Below are positions 1 to 9,469 of a DNA stretch of 64,000 nucleotides, piece by piece. Origin of the DNA: Dyadobacter beijingensis DSM 21582 (GTDB taxonomy: Bacteria; Bacteroidota; Bacteroidia; Cytophagales; Spirosomataceae). The notes below the pieces were generated by a model. The model did not search any database. It was given only the letters and a program-made list of their open reading frames with translations, and had not been told where the DNA came from. The translations under genes and the position numbers were made by a program. Every line of letters begins with the position of its first letter. The stretch's first letter is position 1. The stretch lies in contig NZ_KB907787.1 of the NCBI RefSeq assembly GCF_000382205.1, positions 473,176-537,175 on the forward strand. Reading direction: 5' to 3'.

Positions 1-2
1 CC

Positions 3-2162
3 ATGAAGTTTTTTTATTGTCTGTTGCTCATCATCCCCGCCGCCGCCCTGGCCCAGAAAAACATCCAGGGCAAGGTGACCGATCAGCGGGGAAATGCGTT
101 GCCCGGCGCCAACGTGTTCCTGAAAGGCACTTACGACGGCGGTACCACCGATGCCAACGGCGTTTTCGCATTCCAGACGTCGGAATCCGATACGGCTACC
201 GTTGTGGCGAGCTATGTCGGGTTTGAGGTTTTTGAGAATAAGATCAATCTGAAAGAAAGTATCCCGGCAATGTCCATCAGGCTCGATGAACTGGCCAACG
301 AACTGAATACCGTCGTGATTACCGCCGGCGCATTCGAAGCGTCGGACGAGAAGCGGATGGCTTTGCTGAAACCACTGGATATTGTGACTACGGCAGGCGC
401 GGCGGCGGATATTACCGGTGCAATGCAATTTCTTCCTGGCGCGCAGCGGGTAGGGGAGCAGGAGGGGCTTTTCGTACGCGGTGGCTCCGGTCAGGAGACG
501 AAGATCGTCATCGACGGGATGATCGTGCAAAACCCGTTTTTCAGCTCATTACCCGACGTACAATCGCGCGGTCGGTTCAACCCATTCATGTTTAAAGGCA
601 CTTCATTCAGCACCGGCGGTTATTCGGCGCAATACGGGCAGGCATTGTCGTCGGTACTGCTGCTGAATACGACGGATAAGATTAGTAACAATGGCCTGGG
701 CATCAGCCTGAACCTCGCCAATGCGGGTTTGAATTATGATTATGCCCATAAAAACCAGTCGGTCTCGGCGGTGGTCTATTACGGCAACCTGCGGCCACTG
801 TTCAAGCTGGTGAAGCAGAATGTGGAATGGATTCATGCCCCGGAGTTCAAAGGTTCGTCGCTGACCTATCGCTGGAAGCCGACCAAAAACGGCGTCTTGA
901 AAGTCTATGGTATGTATTCCGACAGCCATTTGAGTATGAATAGCAACGACCCGTCGTCGGATACGGGCAAAATGCGCCTTGTTTTGAAAAACAACAATGC
1001 ATTCACCACCAGCACCTACACCGACTCCTGGGCCGACGGCCGCTGGACACTGAACTCCGGTATCTCGTACAGCCGCAATAAGGACAATATGACCTGGGAC
1101 GGCGTGCATTTCGACCGTTTCGACGAACGCACGCAGGCGCGCGTCGTACTCACACGCCTGCTTTCGGGAAACAATACCATTCTGTTCGGCGCCGAGGCGC
1201 ATGCGATTAATATCGGGAACGGCGTCGATGGGAAGATGTACCGGCTGAAAGACCGCTATACGGCGGCGTTTGTGGAATCGGAGATTTACATTACTCGTGC
1301 GCTGGCCGGGCGGATCGGGGTTCGGAGCGAGTATTCGTCGGTGATCGGGCGGGCTAATGCGGCGCCAAGGTTGTCATTTGCCTACAAGACGGGCCGGTAC
1401 AGCCAGGTTTCGCTGGCCGCAGGGCAGTTTTACCAAAATCCGGATTACCGATATTTGTATTTAAACAAATCCCTGAAATACGAGCGCGCCGACCATCTGA
1501 TCGTCAATTACCAGATTATCAAAAACCAGCGCACATTCCGGGTTGAGACATTTTATAAGAACTACGCGCAGCTCGTCCGCGAATTTACAGGCCAGAAATA
1601 CGACGCCGATCCCTACCGTTTCCCGTGGGGCGCCACCAACAATTCCGGCGACGGCTACGCCCGCGGCTTCGACTTCTTCTGGCGCGATCAGAAGTCGGTC
1701 AAAAACCTGGATTACTGGGTTACTTACAGTTTTGTGGATTCCAAACGGCTCTTTCAGCAATTTGAACAATCGGCCACGCCTACATTTATTTCCAACCATA
1801 ATATCAGCCTCATTACCAAAAAGTGGTTTGAAAAGGCTAGAACCAACCTCAGCGCTACTTACGCATTCACCAGCGGCCGGCCCTACTATAATCCCAACAA
1901 TGACGAATTCCTGAAAGACCGCACGCCCGCTGTGCATCATGTGAGCATCCAGGCCAGCAAGCTGCAGAGCATTAAAGGTAACCTGGTGATATTCTATGCC
2001 ACGGTTGATAATATCCTCAATACCCGCAATGTATTCACTTACCGCTACACGCCCGACGGCCGCACGCGCTATGCGGTCGGGCCGCAGAGTTACCGCAGCT
2101 TTTTTGCAGGAATGCAGATCATGCTTTCCAAAAAGGCCAAAGTGGGGAAGGACGATTTTTGA
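3..2162 (+). CDS. TonB-dependent receptor with carboxypeptidase-regulatory N-terminus
   Basis: Outer-membrane receptor of 719 aa. It has a Sec signal peptide (about residues 1-18, ending in ALAQ), then a carboxypeptidase-regulatory-like beta-sandwich (about 20-100, with GKVTDQRGNALPGANV). A plug domain follows at about 130-220 (FVRGGSGQETKIVIDGM is a typical plug motif), and the rest is beta-barrel ending in Phe. It is shorter than SusC-type receptors and no SusD gene is adjacent. The next gene encodes a small secreted protein and may be co-transcribed, as the gap is 36 bases. The substrate cannot be told from sequence. The ATG at base 3 gives a complete signal peptide, so the gene is probably intact although it touches the window edge. 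Confidence 0.9.
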   Translation: MKFFYCLLLIIPAAALAQKNIQGKVTDQRGNALPGANVFLKGTYDGGTTDANGVFAFQTSESDTATVVASYVGFEVFENKINLKESIPAMSIRLDELANELNTVVITAGAFEASDEKRMALLKPLDIVTTAGAAADITGAMQFLPGAQRVGEQEGLFVRGGSGQETKIVIDGMIVQNPFFSSLPDVQSRGRFNPFMFKGTSFSTGGYSAQYGQALSSVLLLNTTDKISNNGLGISLNLANAGLNYDYAHKNQSVSAVVYYGNLRPLFKLVKQNVEWIHAPEFKGSSLTYRWKPTKNGVLKVYGMYSDSHLSMNSNDPSSDTGKMRLVLKNNNAFTTSTYTDSWADGRWTLNSGISYSRNKDNMTWDGVHFDRFDERTQARVVLTRLLSGNNTILFGAEAHAINIGNGVDGKMYRLKDRYTAAFVESEIYITRALAGRIGVRSEYSSVIGRANAAPRLSFAYKTGRYSQVSLAAGQFYQNPDYRYLYLNKSLKYERADHLIVNYQIIKNQRTFRVETFYKNYAQLVREFTGQKYDADPYRFPWGATNNSGDGYARGFDFFWRDQKSVKNLDYWVTYSFVDSKRLFQQFEQSATPTFISNHNISLITKKWFEKARTNLSATYAFTSGRPYYNPNNDEFLKDRTPAVHHVSIQASKLQSIKGNLVIFYATVDNILNTRNVFTYRYTPDGRTRYAVGPQSYRSFFAGMQIMLSKKAKVGKDDF

Positions 2163-2198
2163 ACATTTCATATCCCATATTTAAAACCAATCATAAAG

Positions 2199-2855
2199 AT
2201 GAAAAAGCTGACCACATTCGCATTGCTCTTTGCCCTCGCCACCGGCATGGCGTGGGCGCAGAACGAGAAATACACCAGGGCCATGAGCGACGGTATCAAT
2301 GCATTGATGGCCATCGACCGCTCCAAACCTGATCCGAAAGCATTACAGGAGATCGGAAACCGCTTCGAGCGCATTGCCGCTGCCGAGCCGAAAGAATGGC
2401 TGCCAAAATATTACGCCGCCTATACCAATGCATTACTCGGTTTGACAGGCGCTACGCTCACGGAAAAAGACCAGTATTTGGACAAAGCCAATGCCTTATT
2501 GAAAGAGGCGGAAACCATTGCCGGAAAGCCTAATGACGAGCTGGAAGTGCTCAAAGCATACCACGCGCAAATCCACCTCGCGGCCGACCCGATGAACCGC
2601 TGGCAAACCGACGGTGAAAAGTTCCAGGGCTTCCTGCAATCGGCGAAATCGCTGAATGCCGACAATCCGCGCATTTATTACCTCGAAGCGTCGAGTGCCT
2701 TCTTTACCCCGGACGAATATGGCGGTGGCAAAAAGGTGGCCAAGCCGATGCTCGAAAAGGCGCAGCAGAAATTTGCCGCCTTCAAACCGGCCACCACCAT
2801 CCACCCGGATTGGGGCAAAATGGAAACCGAATGGATGCTTTCTCAGACAAACTGA
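2199..2855 (+). CDS. secreted helical protein, TPR-like
   Basis: A 218-aa protein with a Sec signal peptide (residues 1-20, ending GMAWA before Q). The mature part is alpha-helical with amphipathic repeats, including WLPKYYAAYTNALLG and the segment around PRIYYLEASSAFF, resembling tetratricopeptide helices. I cannot name a function. It follows the TonB receptor by 36 bases and precedes the sensor kinase by 25 bases, so all may share a transcript. A periplasmic accessory role for the receptor is inference only. Confidence 0.8.
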   Translation: MKKLTTFALLFALATGMAWAQNEKYTRAMSDGINALMAIDRSKPDPKALQEIGNRFERIAAAEPKEWLPKYYAAYTNALLGLTGATLTEKDQYLDKANALLKEAETIAGKPNDELEVLKAYHAQIHLAADPMNRWQTDGEKFQGFLQSAKSLNADNPRIYYLEASSAFFTPDEYGGGKKVAKPMLEKAQQKFAAFKPATTIHPDWGKMETEWMLSQTN

Positions 2856-2880
2856 TATTAATGTTTAGGGTTATAACAGC

Positions 2881-4329
2881 ATGGACGACAACAAAACGAA
2901 GCCGTTACGCATGACAGCCTCATCGCTGGACGGAAGGGATTTCAGTAACATGGATCTGGAAAATGCAGATTTCAGCTTTTCGAGTTTGAAGGATATCAAC
3001 TTCGACGGGGCGAATCTGCGCAATGCAAAACTTCGTTTTTCGGCCCTCGACCGGACGACTTTCCGAAACGCCGACCTGCGGAATGCGGACCTGAGTTTCA
3101 GCAGTATGTCCGACGTGGACCTCAGCGGGGCAAAGGTAGAGGGAGCTAATTTCAGTTTTACTTCACAGGAAAAATCATTTAACTGGCAGGATTTCAGCCT
3201 GATCGGCATCATCCAGACCCAGAGCTGGATCGGGACGCTCGTGGCGGCCATGCTGGGTGCGGTGATATTGTACGGTTTCAACGCAATCGCCTATTTCACG
3301 GCGGAGCTGTCGTTTACCGACGAGCCCGTCCGGCTGGCTTTTTACAAATACCTCGTCATGCTCACCGTGGCGACGGGCGTGTGTACGATCCTCATCACGC
3401 AGGGGCTCACGGCGTGGCTCGATATGATTATCAAGAGCTTATGGGCGAAGCATATTATTCTGTCCATTATCGTGTTTTTGGCGGATAGCGTGCTGGCTGT
3501 GGCCATTCATCAGCTGTTTGCCACCGATATTGTAGCGCAATATATTTCGCGGTATCCGGCCGAGCCTTCCCAGAGTGCGCCCTGGTACTGGTATTCCTGG
3601 GCGCCGGTGGTGATCGCCAACGTGTTTTACTTCCTGAGCCGCGAAGGCCGGCAGATTTCCCGCAAGATCTCCGACCAGGAATACCAGCTTTTGAACCTGG
3701 AAAAATTGAAAACCCGTGCCGAACTGGATGCCCTGCAGGCCCGCATTAATCCCCATTTTTTGTATAATTCTCTTAATAGTATTGCCAGCCTCGTGCACGA
3801 AGACCCAGATAAAGCGGAGGAAATGACCCTGCTGCTTTCGAAACTGTTCCGCTACACCACCGGCCGGAAAACCAGTGATTATTTCGATACCATTGAAAAT
3901 GAACTGGAAATGGTCGAGACGTATCTGCAGGTAGAAAAAGTGCGGTTCGGGGAGCGGCTGCGGTTTACGGTGGAAGTGGAGGAGGAGTCGCTTAAGAGCC
4001 TGCAGGTGCCGAAGTTCATATTGCAGCCGATCGTCGAGAATGCGATCAAGCATGGCATTTCACGGATGGCCGAGCAGGGGAATATTGTCGTGAAAATTTA
4101 TGAGAAAGACGCATGGCTGCATTTGTGTGTGCATGACAATGGTCCCGCATTCCCCGAAACGCTGGGCGCGGGCTACGGTATGCGCAGCATTCAGGACAAG
4201 CTGAAATTGCTTTATGGCGACAATGCGCGCCTGGAACTGAAAAACGACCCGCACAAATCGGTTAATATTGCCATTCAGAAAACAGCCATCGAACAACATC
4301 AACAATCCAGTCATGCAGTTTCCGCTTAA
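2881..4329 (+). CDS. LytS-type sensor histidine kinase with N-terminal pentapeptide repeats
   Basis: A 482-aa membrane kinase. Residues about 11-95 are pentapeptide repeats of the A(D/N)LxF type (for example ENADFSF, GANLRNAKL, NADLRNADL). Four predicted membrane helices follow at about 117-140, 152-180, 190-214 and 234-256. The His_kinase segment contains INPHFLYNSLNSI with phospho-acceptor His292, and the ATPase domain has the N-box ENAIKHG and DNGP. LytS-family kinases are common in Bacteroidota beside LytTR regulators, but the usual N-terminus is only membrane helices. The repeats precede the first helix and have no signal peptide, so they are probably cytoplasmic. The gene overlaps the downstream regulator by 17 bases. 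Confidence 0.93.
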   Translation: MDDNKTKPLRMTASSLDGRDFSNMDLENADFSFSSLKDINFDGANLRNAKLRFSALDRTTFRNADLRNADLSFSSMSDVDLSGAKVEGANFSFTSQEKSFNWQDFSLIGIIQTQSWIGTLVAAMLGAVILYGFNAIAYFTAELSFTDEPVRLAFYKYLVMLTVATGVCTILITQGLTAWLDMIIKSLWAKHIILSIIVFLADSVLAVAIHQLFATDIVAQYISRYPAEPSQSAPWYWYSWAPVVIANVFYFLSREGRQISRKISDQEYQLLNLEKLKTRAELDALQARINPHFLYNSLNSIASLVHEDPDKAEEMTLLLSKLFRYTTGRKTSDYFDTIENELEMVETYLQVEKVRFGERLRFTVEVEEESLKSLQVPKFILQPIVENAIKHGISRMAEQGNIVVKIYEKDAWLHLCVHDNGPAFPETLGAGYGMRSIQDKLKLLYGDNARLELKNDPHKSVNIAIQKTAIEQHQQSSHAVSA

Positions 4330-5092
4330 AACCATTCTGATCGACGACGAACCGCTTGCATTGAGCCGCCTGCGCCGGCTGCTCGAAAAGCATTCCGACA
4401 CTTTTAACATTGTTTCGGAGGCTAAAAACGGTGCGGAAGGGCTCGTGGAGATCGACCGGCACCATCCCGACGTAATTTTTCTGGATATCGAAATGCCGCT
4501 GCTGAACGGCTTCGAAATGCTTTCCAAGCTGACGAAAATGCCATTGGTGGTATTCTCGACAGCCTACGACCAGTATGCGATCCGGGCATTCGAGGAAAAT
4601 TCGGTGGATTATCTGTTGAAACCGGTTGAGAACGAGCGGTTGATGAAGACAATCGAGAAGATCAGAAATATCACCCAGGCCGGAAACGGCCACACGGGCA
4701 GTAACCCCTATTCCGAAAACCTGCTGCGGCTGCTGGAAGAAATGAAGCCGAAACGCGAGATATTCTCGCTGTCCGTCAAATCCGGCGACCGGATCCTGCT
4801 CATACCGATGACCGAGATCACGCATTTCGAGGCCGAGGAAAAATACGTTTTCCTGAACACGCTCGACGGACAGAAGTACCTGCTCAACTACACGCTTACT
4901 TCGCTCGAAGAGAAGCTTCCCACGCATTACCTGCGCGTGAGCCGGGCGGGGATCGTCAACTCCCACCATATCAAGGAAATCCAGAAACACTTCAACGGCA
5001 AGTACGTGATCGTCATGCGCGACCGCAAGGCTTCACAGGTAACCAGCGGTAGCACCTACGGCGACGCGATCCGCCATCTTCTTGATAATTAA
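4313..5092 (+). CDS. LytTR-family response regulator
   Basis: Response regulator of 259 aa. The receiver domain is at about 5-120, with the acidic pair DD at 11-12 and phospho-acceptor Asp58 in IFLDIEMP. A LytTR DNA-binding domain lies at about 155-255 (FEAEEKYVFLNTLDGQKYLL, then LRVSRAGIVN). The ATG at 4313 is chosen because it puts the receiver at the N-terminus. It lies inside the 3' end of the kinase gene, a 17-base overlap that suggests translational coupling. It is the cognate partner of that kinase; targets are unknown, though the TonB receptor upstream is an obvious candidate (inference). Confidence 0.94.
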   Translation: MQFPLKTILIDDEPLALSRLRRLLEKHSDTFNIVSEAKNGAEGLVEIDRHHPDVIFLDIEMPLLNGFEMLSKLTKMPLVVFSTAYDQYAIRAFEENSVDYLLKPVENERLMKTIEKIRNITQAGNGHTGSNPYSENLLRLLEEMKPKREIFSLSVKSGDRILLIPMTEITHFEAEEKYVFLNTLDGQKYLLNYTLTSLEEKLPTHYLRVSRAGIVNSHHIKEIQKHFNGKYVIVMRDRKASQVTSGSTYGDAIRHLLDN

Positions 5093-5408
5093 TCGAATTC
5101 CACTCCGATTGTACCAGAATATTCATTTTGTAGACCTGATTCTTATTCCTAAATTGCGCCCTCGTTTAAATTTCCATTGTTATTTTGGAGACTAATGTGT
5201 TGTTCGTCAGGACTTTCGGATTGGTCTGAAACGGAATCAGGAATGAAATGTGCAGATTTTCGGCACACATTGAGCGGTTACTGCGTATCTGTTTAACGGC
5301 AAATGATTCCTGATTAACCCGGAGCGGCTGAAATTCATCCCCGAATGACAAGGCTCTCCGAAATGTTGTTTTTGTTTTGTTAAAAAAGGTTAAAAGGAGT
5401 CAGGAGTA
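5093..5408. other. gene-free stretch with an inverted repeat
   Basis: A stretch of 316 bases without a convincing gene. It holds a perfect 10-base inverted repeat, AATCAGGAAT at 5235-5244 and its complement at 5306-5315, with a smaller TGTGC/GCACA pairing between the arms. A purine-rich AGGAGTCAGGAG lies just before the uppS start, which is unusual in a phylum that seldom uses Shine-Dalgarno sites. A 61-codon minus-strand open frame (5166-5351) has no recognisable content and is not called. The region probably carries the uppS-bamA promoter. Confidence 0.5.
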
Positions 5409-6161
5409 ATGAAGGAGCTCATTGATACGGGCAATCTGCCAAAACACATCGCCGTTATCATGGACGGTAACGGAAGATGGGCCCAGAACCAGGGAGCCGC
5501 GCGTGTGTTTGGCCATCGCAATGCGATCAAGGCAGTGAGGGAAGTGACGGAAGGTTGTGCGGAGCTCGGGGTATCGTTCCTGACATTGTATGCTTTTTCA
5601 ACGGAAAACTGGGCCCGTCCCGAGTTCGAGGTCAGGGCGCTGATGGAGTTGCTCGTGCAATCCATCGGAAACGAGCTGCCGACCATGATGAAAAACAATG
5701 TGAAGCTCGACACGATCGGCGATACGGCAAGCCTGCCGCGCAGCTGCCAGAACCAACTGGGAAAAGCCATCGAGCAGACACGCAACAATTCCGGCCTGAA
5801 TCTCATCCTCGCATTAGGTTACAGCGGTAAGTGGGACATTACACAAGCAACGCGCAAAGTAGCCGAAGACGTTCGCAACGGTATTTTGCTGCCCGAAGAA
5901 GTGAATGAGGAAGTAATTGCCGCCAACTTGTCGACAGGTCACAGGCCCGATGTGGACCTGATGCTCCGTACCGGCGGCGACCATCGGATCAGTAACTTCC
6001 TGCTATGGCAACTGGCATATTCTGAATTGTATTTTTATGAAGATCTTTTCTGGCCCGACTTCCGCCGGGAGCATTTGTACGAAGCGATTCTTTCTTTCCA
6101 GAACCGGGAAAGACGTTTCGGCAAAACGGGTGAACAAATCAAAGCGAATGGTGCTAAGTAG
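5409..6161 (+). CDS. uppS: isoprenyl transferase (undecaprenyl diphosphate synthase)
   Basis: A 250-aa cis-prenyltransferase that condenses isopentenyl diphosphate onto farnesyl diphosphate to make the C55 lipid carrier for peptidoglycan and O-antigen synthesis. The signature HIAVIMDGNGRWA (residues 13-25) includes catalytic Asp19, and the C-terminal block LMLRTGGDHRISNFLLWQ with the following SELYF is typical. Length matches the family. A purine-rich AGGAGTCAGGAG sits just upstream of the ATG. It is followed after 6 bases by bamA, an arrangement conserved in Bacteroidota, so both are probably expressed as one envelope-biogenesis operon. Confidence 0.97.
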   Translation: MKELIDTGNLPKHIAVIMDGNGRWAQNQGAARVFGHRNAIKAVREVTEGCAELGVSFLTLYAFSTENWARPEFEVRALMELLVQSIGNELPTMMKNNVKLDTIGDTASLPRSCQNQLGKAIEQTRNNSGLNLILALGYSGKWDITQATRKVAEDVRNGILLPEEVNEEVIAANLSTGHRPDVDLMLRTGGDHRISNFLLWQLAYSELYFYEDLFWPDFRREHLYEAILSFQNRERRFGKTGEQIKANGAK

Positions 6162-6167
6162 AATTAT

Positions 6168-8768
6168 ATGAACCCAGTGAAAAATTTGAATAAAACATTA
6201 GCACATCTCAAAGGTCTTTCAGCATTATTCCTTCTGTGTTGCTGCATGTCCGTACAGGCGCAGCGTGTAGGCCTTGGCGGTGCAAAACCGACGGCTGCTC
6301 CCGCGGCGAACCTGGGTATCGATCCCGCCAATCCCAAAGAATACACGATTGCTGAGGTGACCGTATCGGGAACGCAGTTCCTGGACCCCAATTCCATGAT
6401 CTCCATTTCGGGCCTCAAACCCGGCGACAAGATCCGCATTCCCGGGCCTGCCGTGACGTCGTCTATCAAGAAAATGATGGATTTCGGTACGCTCGATGAT
6501 GTGGAAATCATGGCGACCAAGATCGAAGGAGAGAAAGTCTGGCTCAACATCCATATTAAGGAGCGTCCGAGGCTTTACAAAGTATCCTTCTCGGGTATCC
6601 GTAAGGGTGAACGCGAAACGCTGAACGATAAGGTGAAGCTGATCAAAGGCCGCGTGATCACGCCGACGATCATCAAGAACACCCAGCTGGTCATCAAGAA
6701 ATATTACCAGGATAAAGGTTTTTACAATACAAAGGTAAAAGTCCTCCAAATCCCCGACTCGACCCGCGGCCAGGCTACACTGAACTTCGGCATTACCAAA
6801 GGCAAGAAGGTTAAGATCCAGAAAATCAATATCGAAGGGAACACGGCGATCAGCGACAAAACGCTCAAACGCAAGATGAAAGGTACCAAGCAGCGTCGCA
6901 TTGGCCGCCTTTTTAACCCTTCCAAATACATTCCTAAAAAATACGACGAGGATAAGGAAAAACTCATCGCCTACTACCGGAAAAACGGTTACCGCGACGC
7001 GACGATCGAATTCGATACCATTAGAAACGGCGACGAGACGATCAGCATCGACATGAAAATCGATGAAGGCCGGAAATATTATTACCGCGACATCACATGG
7101 TCCGGTAACTACCTGTACACATCCGCATACCTGAGCGAGCGCCTGGGTGTGAAGAAGGGTGATGTGTACAACCCGGAAGAACTCGATAAGAAGATCAACG
7201 GTATTCCCGGCTCCGACGTAAGCTCCATTTACATGGACGACGGTTACCTGTATTTCCACATCGATCCTACCGAGAAAGCCGTTGAAGGCGACTCTATCGA
7301 CGTCGAACTCCGTATGTTCGAAGGTAAGCAGGCGACAATCAACCGCATTTTGCTGAACGGTAACACCAAAACCAGCGACCGCGTGGTATTGCGGGAGTTG
7401 TTTACATTGCCGGGACAGAAATTCAGCAAGACGGAGATCATCAATACCCAGCGCCAGTTATCGCAAATGGGTTACTTCGATCCCGAGAAAATCCAGATCA
7501 ACCCGATCCCTAACCAGCAAGATGGTACGGTGGATATTGAATATACCGTGGAAGAAAAGCCATCCGACCAGATCGAGCTTTCCGGTGGTTGGGGCGGCTA
7601 CATCGGTTTTGTGGGAACATTGGGATTGGTTTTCAATAACTTCTCCATTAAGAATATTCCGAACAGGGAAACATGGCGTCCATTGCCTTCGGGCGACGGG
7701 CAGAAATTGTCGCTGCGCTTCCAGGCCAACGGTAAGCAATATCAGACCTATTCGCTTTCATTCAGCGAACCGTGGCTCGGCGGTAAAAAGCCGATTAACT
7801 TCGGGGTGTCGTTCCAGCGCACCGTTTACCGTATGACGGATTTGAGCTCCTACTATGGTTATAACACAAGCGGAGGCGGAGGACGTGTCAGCTACCGCGG
7901 AGGTTATTATAACAATGGTATCACGCTCTCGCTCGGCCGCCGTCTGAAAGAGCCGGACCGGAACCTCGTGATGACGCACTCGCTGTCGTATCAGCGCTAC
8001 CGCCTCGACAGCCTCGACATTTTCCGTATCGGATACAGCAAGGGTGTTTCGAATAATATCTCATTCAATACAACCATCTCGCGGAACACGCTAAGCGATT
8101 TCCAATTCCCGAGAAGCGGTAGCAACATTTCATTGAGCGCCACTTTCACGCCGCCGTACTCGGTGTTCCGTAAAAAAGATTTTACCGACAAAACCGACAC
8201 TTATCGTTGGGTGGAATACCACAAATGGATGTTTGATGCGAGCTACTATGCGACCATCGCAGGCAAGCTGGTGTTAAGCACCCGCGCGCACATGGGTTTC
8301 CTGGGTGCGTACGGAGACAAGGTCGGATATAGCCCGTTCGGACGCTTCATCCTCGGAGGTTCGGGGTTGGCAGGACAGGGTACATTCTCGCTGGCGGACC
8401 AGGACATCATCGGTTTGCGCGGTTACCAGGACCAGAAAGTAGGCCCATTGGCGGCTAACGGTTATCCTGCGTCGGGTGGAGGTATTGTTTATAACAAATA
8501 TGTAATGGAACTTCGCTACCCTGTATCGCTGAACCCGCAGGCGACGATCTTCGTCCTTGGTTTCGCGGAAGGCGGTAACAACTGGGGAAGTTACAGTGAG
8601 TTCAATCCATTCGACCTGAAACGCTCGGCGGGTGTGGGAGCAAGGATTTTCATGCCGGCATTCGGCTTGCTCGGTATCGACTGGGGTTACGGTTTCGACA
8701 AGATCCAGGGATCGACAACCCGAAGCGGTCCGCAGTTCCACTTCACAATCGGCCAGCAGATCAGATAA
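6168..8768 (+). CDS. bamA: outer-membrane assembly factor BamA
   Basis: An 866-aa Omp85-family protein that folds and inserts beta-barrel proteins in the outer membrane. A signal peptide covers about residues 1-32 (ending SVQAQ). A series of POTRA domains spans about 55-470, with typical starts such as YTIAEVTVSGTQFLD, VKIQKINIEGNTAIS and INRILLNGNTKTS. The barrel follows, with the family motifs GGWGGYIGFVGTLGLVFNN and FSEPWLGGKK. It lies between uppS and two skp/ompH genes, whose chaperone products deliver barrel substrates to it. Confidence 0.96.
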   Translation: MNPVKNLNKTLAHLKGLSALFLLCCCMSVQAQRVGLGGAKPTAAPAANLGIDPANPKEYTIAEVTVSGTQFLDPNSMISISGLKPGDKIRIPGPAVTSSIKKMMDFGTLDDVEIMATKIEGEKVWLNIHIKERPRLYKVSFSGIRKGERETLNDKVKLIKGRVITPTIIKNTQLVIKKYYQDKGFYNTKVKVLQIPDSTRGQATLNFGITKGKKVKIQKINIEGNTAISDKTLKRKMKGTKQRRIGRLFNPSKYIPKKYDEDKEKLIAYYRKNGYRDATIEFDTIRNGDETISIDMKIDEGRKYYYRDITWSGNYLYTSAYLSERLGVKKGDVYNPEELDKKINGIPGSDVSSIYMDDGYLYFHIDPTEKAVEGDSIDVELRMFEGKQATINRILLNGNTKTSDRVVLRELFTLPGQKFSKTEIINTQRQLSQMGYFDPEKIQINPIPNQQDGTVDIEYTVEEKPSDQIELSGGWGGYIGFVGTLGLVFNNFSIKNIPNRETWRPLPSGDGQKLSLRFQANGKQYQTYSLSFSEPWLGGKKPINFGVSFQRTVYRMTDLSSYYGYNTSGGGGRVSYRGGYYNNGITLSLGRRLKEPDRNLVMTHSLSYQRYRLDSLDIFRIGYSKGVSNNISFNTTISRNTLSDFQFPRSGSNISLSATFTPPYSVFRKKDFTDKTDTYRWVEYHKWMFDASYYATIAGKLVLSTRAHMGFLGAYGDKVGYSPFGRFILGGSGLAGQGTFSLADQDIIGLRGYQDQKVGPLAANGYPASGGGIVYNKYVMELRYPVSLNPQATIFVLGFAEGGNNWGSYSEFNPFDLKRSAGVGARIFMPAFGLLGIDWGYGFDKIQGSTTRSGPQFHFTIGQQIR

Positions 8769-8822
8769 TATTATGGCCGGGGTATTCGTTAAGAGGTTTG
8801 CAAATTATATTAGCAGCTTGGC

Positions 8823-9458
8823 ATGAAGAACATCTTTATTTTACTAGTTTTGTCAATTCTATGCAGTTCAGCACTATATGCCCAGAAGATCGGGTATACG
8901 GACATGGAATTCATCACCAGTAAAATGCCCGAATACCAGGCCGCCCAGGTGGAGATGAAGAAATTCTCCGACAAATGGGCGAAGGAAATAGAGGACAAGT
9001 TTGCTGAAATCGACCGGATGCAGCGTGCTTATATGGCCGAGGAAATCCTGCTCACCGACGACCTGAAAAGGAAGCGGCAGAACGAAATCAAGGAAAAGGA
9101 ACTCGAAGCGGGCGCCTATAACAGCAAGATCTTCGGCATGGAAGGATTGATGTTCCAGAAGAAGAAGGAACTCATGAAGCCGGTACTTGAAAAGGTACAA
9201 CGCGCAGTGACCAAAGTTTGCAGCCAACGCCGTCTCGACTTTATGTTTGATAAATCCAGCGACGTAGGCATGCTTTATACCAATCCCAAGCACGACTATT
9301 CGGATTATGTGATGGAGGAATTGGGAATTGACCCGAAAGCGAACAAAGCCGGAGGGAACGATAAATCGGGCAAGGTAGAGCAACCGGCCCAGCAGCAACC
9401 AGCCGCACCTGCGCAAAACTCACCAAAACAAAAAAGTACAACCAGTAAACTTAAATAA
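8823..9458 (+). CDS. OmpH/Skp-family periplasmic chaperone, copy 1
   Basis: A 211-aa Skp-like protein with a signal peptide (1-20, ending ALYA). The mature N-terminus KIGYTDMEFITSKMPEYQ is the OmpH signature, followed by a long charged coiled coil (about 40-125), then the core C-terminal strand region ending near residue 170. A low-complexity Gln/Pro/Ala tail follows. Skp trimers hold unfolded outer-membrane proteins for BamA. It sits 54 bases after bamA and 11 bases before a second paralogue. Confidence 0.93.
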   Translation: MKNIFILLVLSILCSSALYAQKIGYTDMEFITSKMPEYQAAQVEMKKFSDKWAKEIEDKFAEIDRMQRAYMAEEILLTDDLKRKRQNEIKEKELEAGAYNSKIFGMEGLMFQKKKELMKPVLEKVQRAVTKVCSQRRLDFMFDKSSDVGMLYTNPKHDYSDYVMEELGIDPKANKAGGNDKSGKVEQPAQQQPAAPAQNSPKQKSTTSKLK

Positions 9459-9469
9459 GTAACAAAGCA

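Noticed and set aside
5166..5351. A 61-codon minus-strand gene upstream of uppS
   Set aside because: It has no recognisable content and no signal or domain, and it overlaps an inverted repeat that explains the region better.
6225..7259. A 344-codon minus-strand open frame inside bamA
   Set aside because: It is antisense to POTRA-coding DNA and has no recognisable motif.
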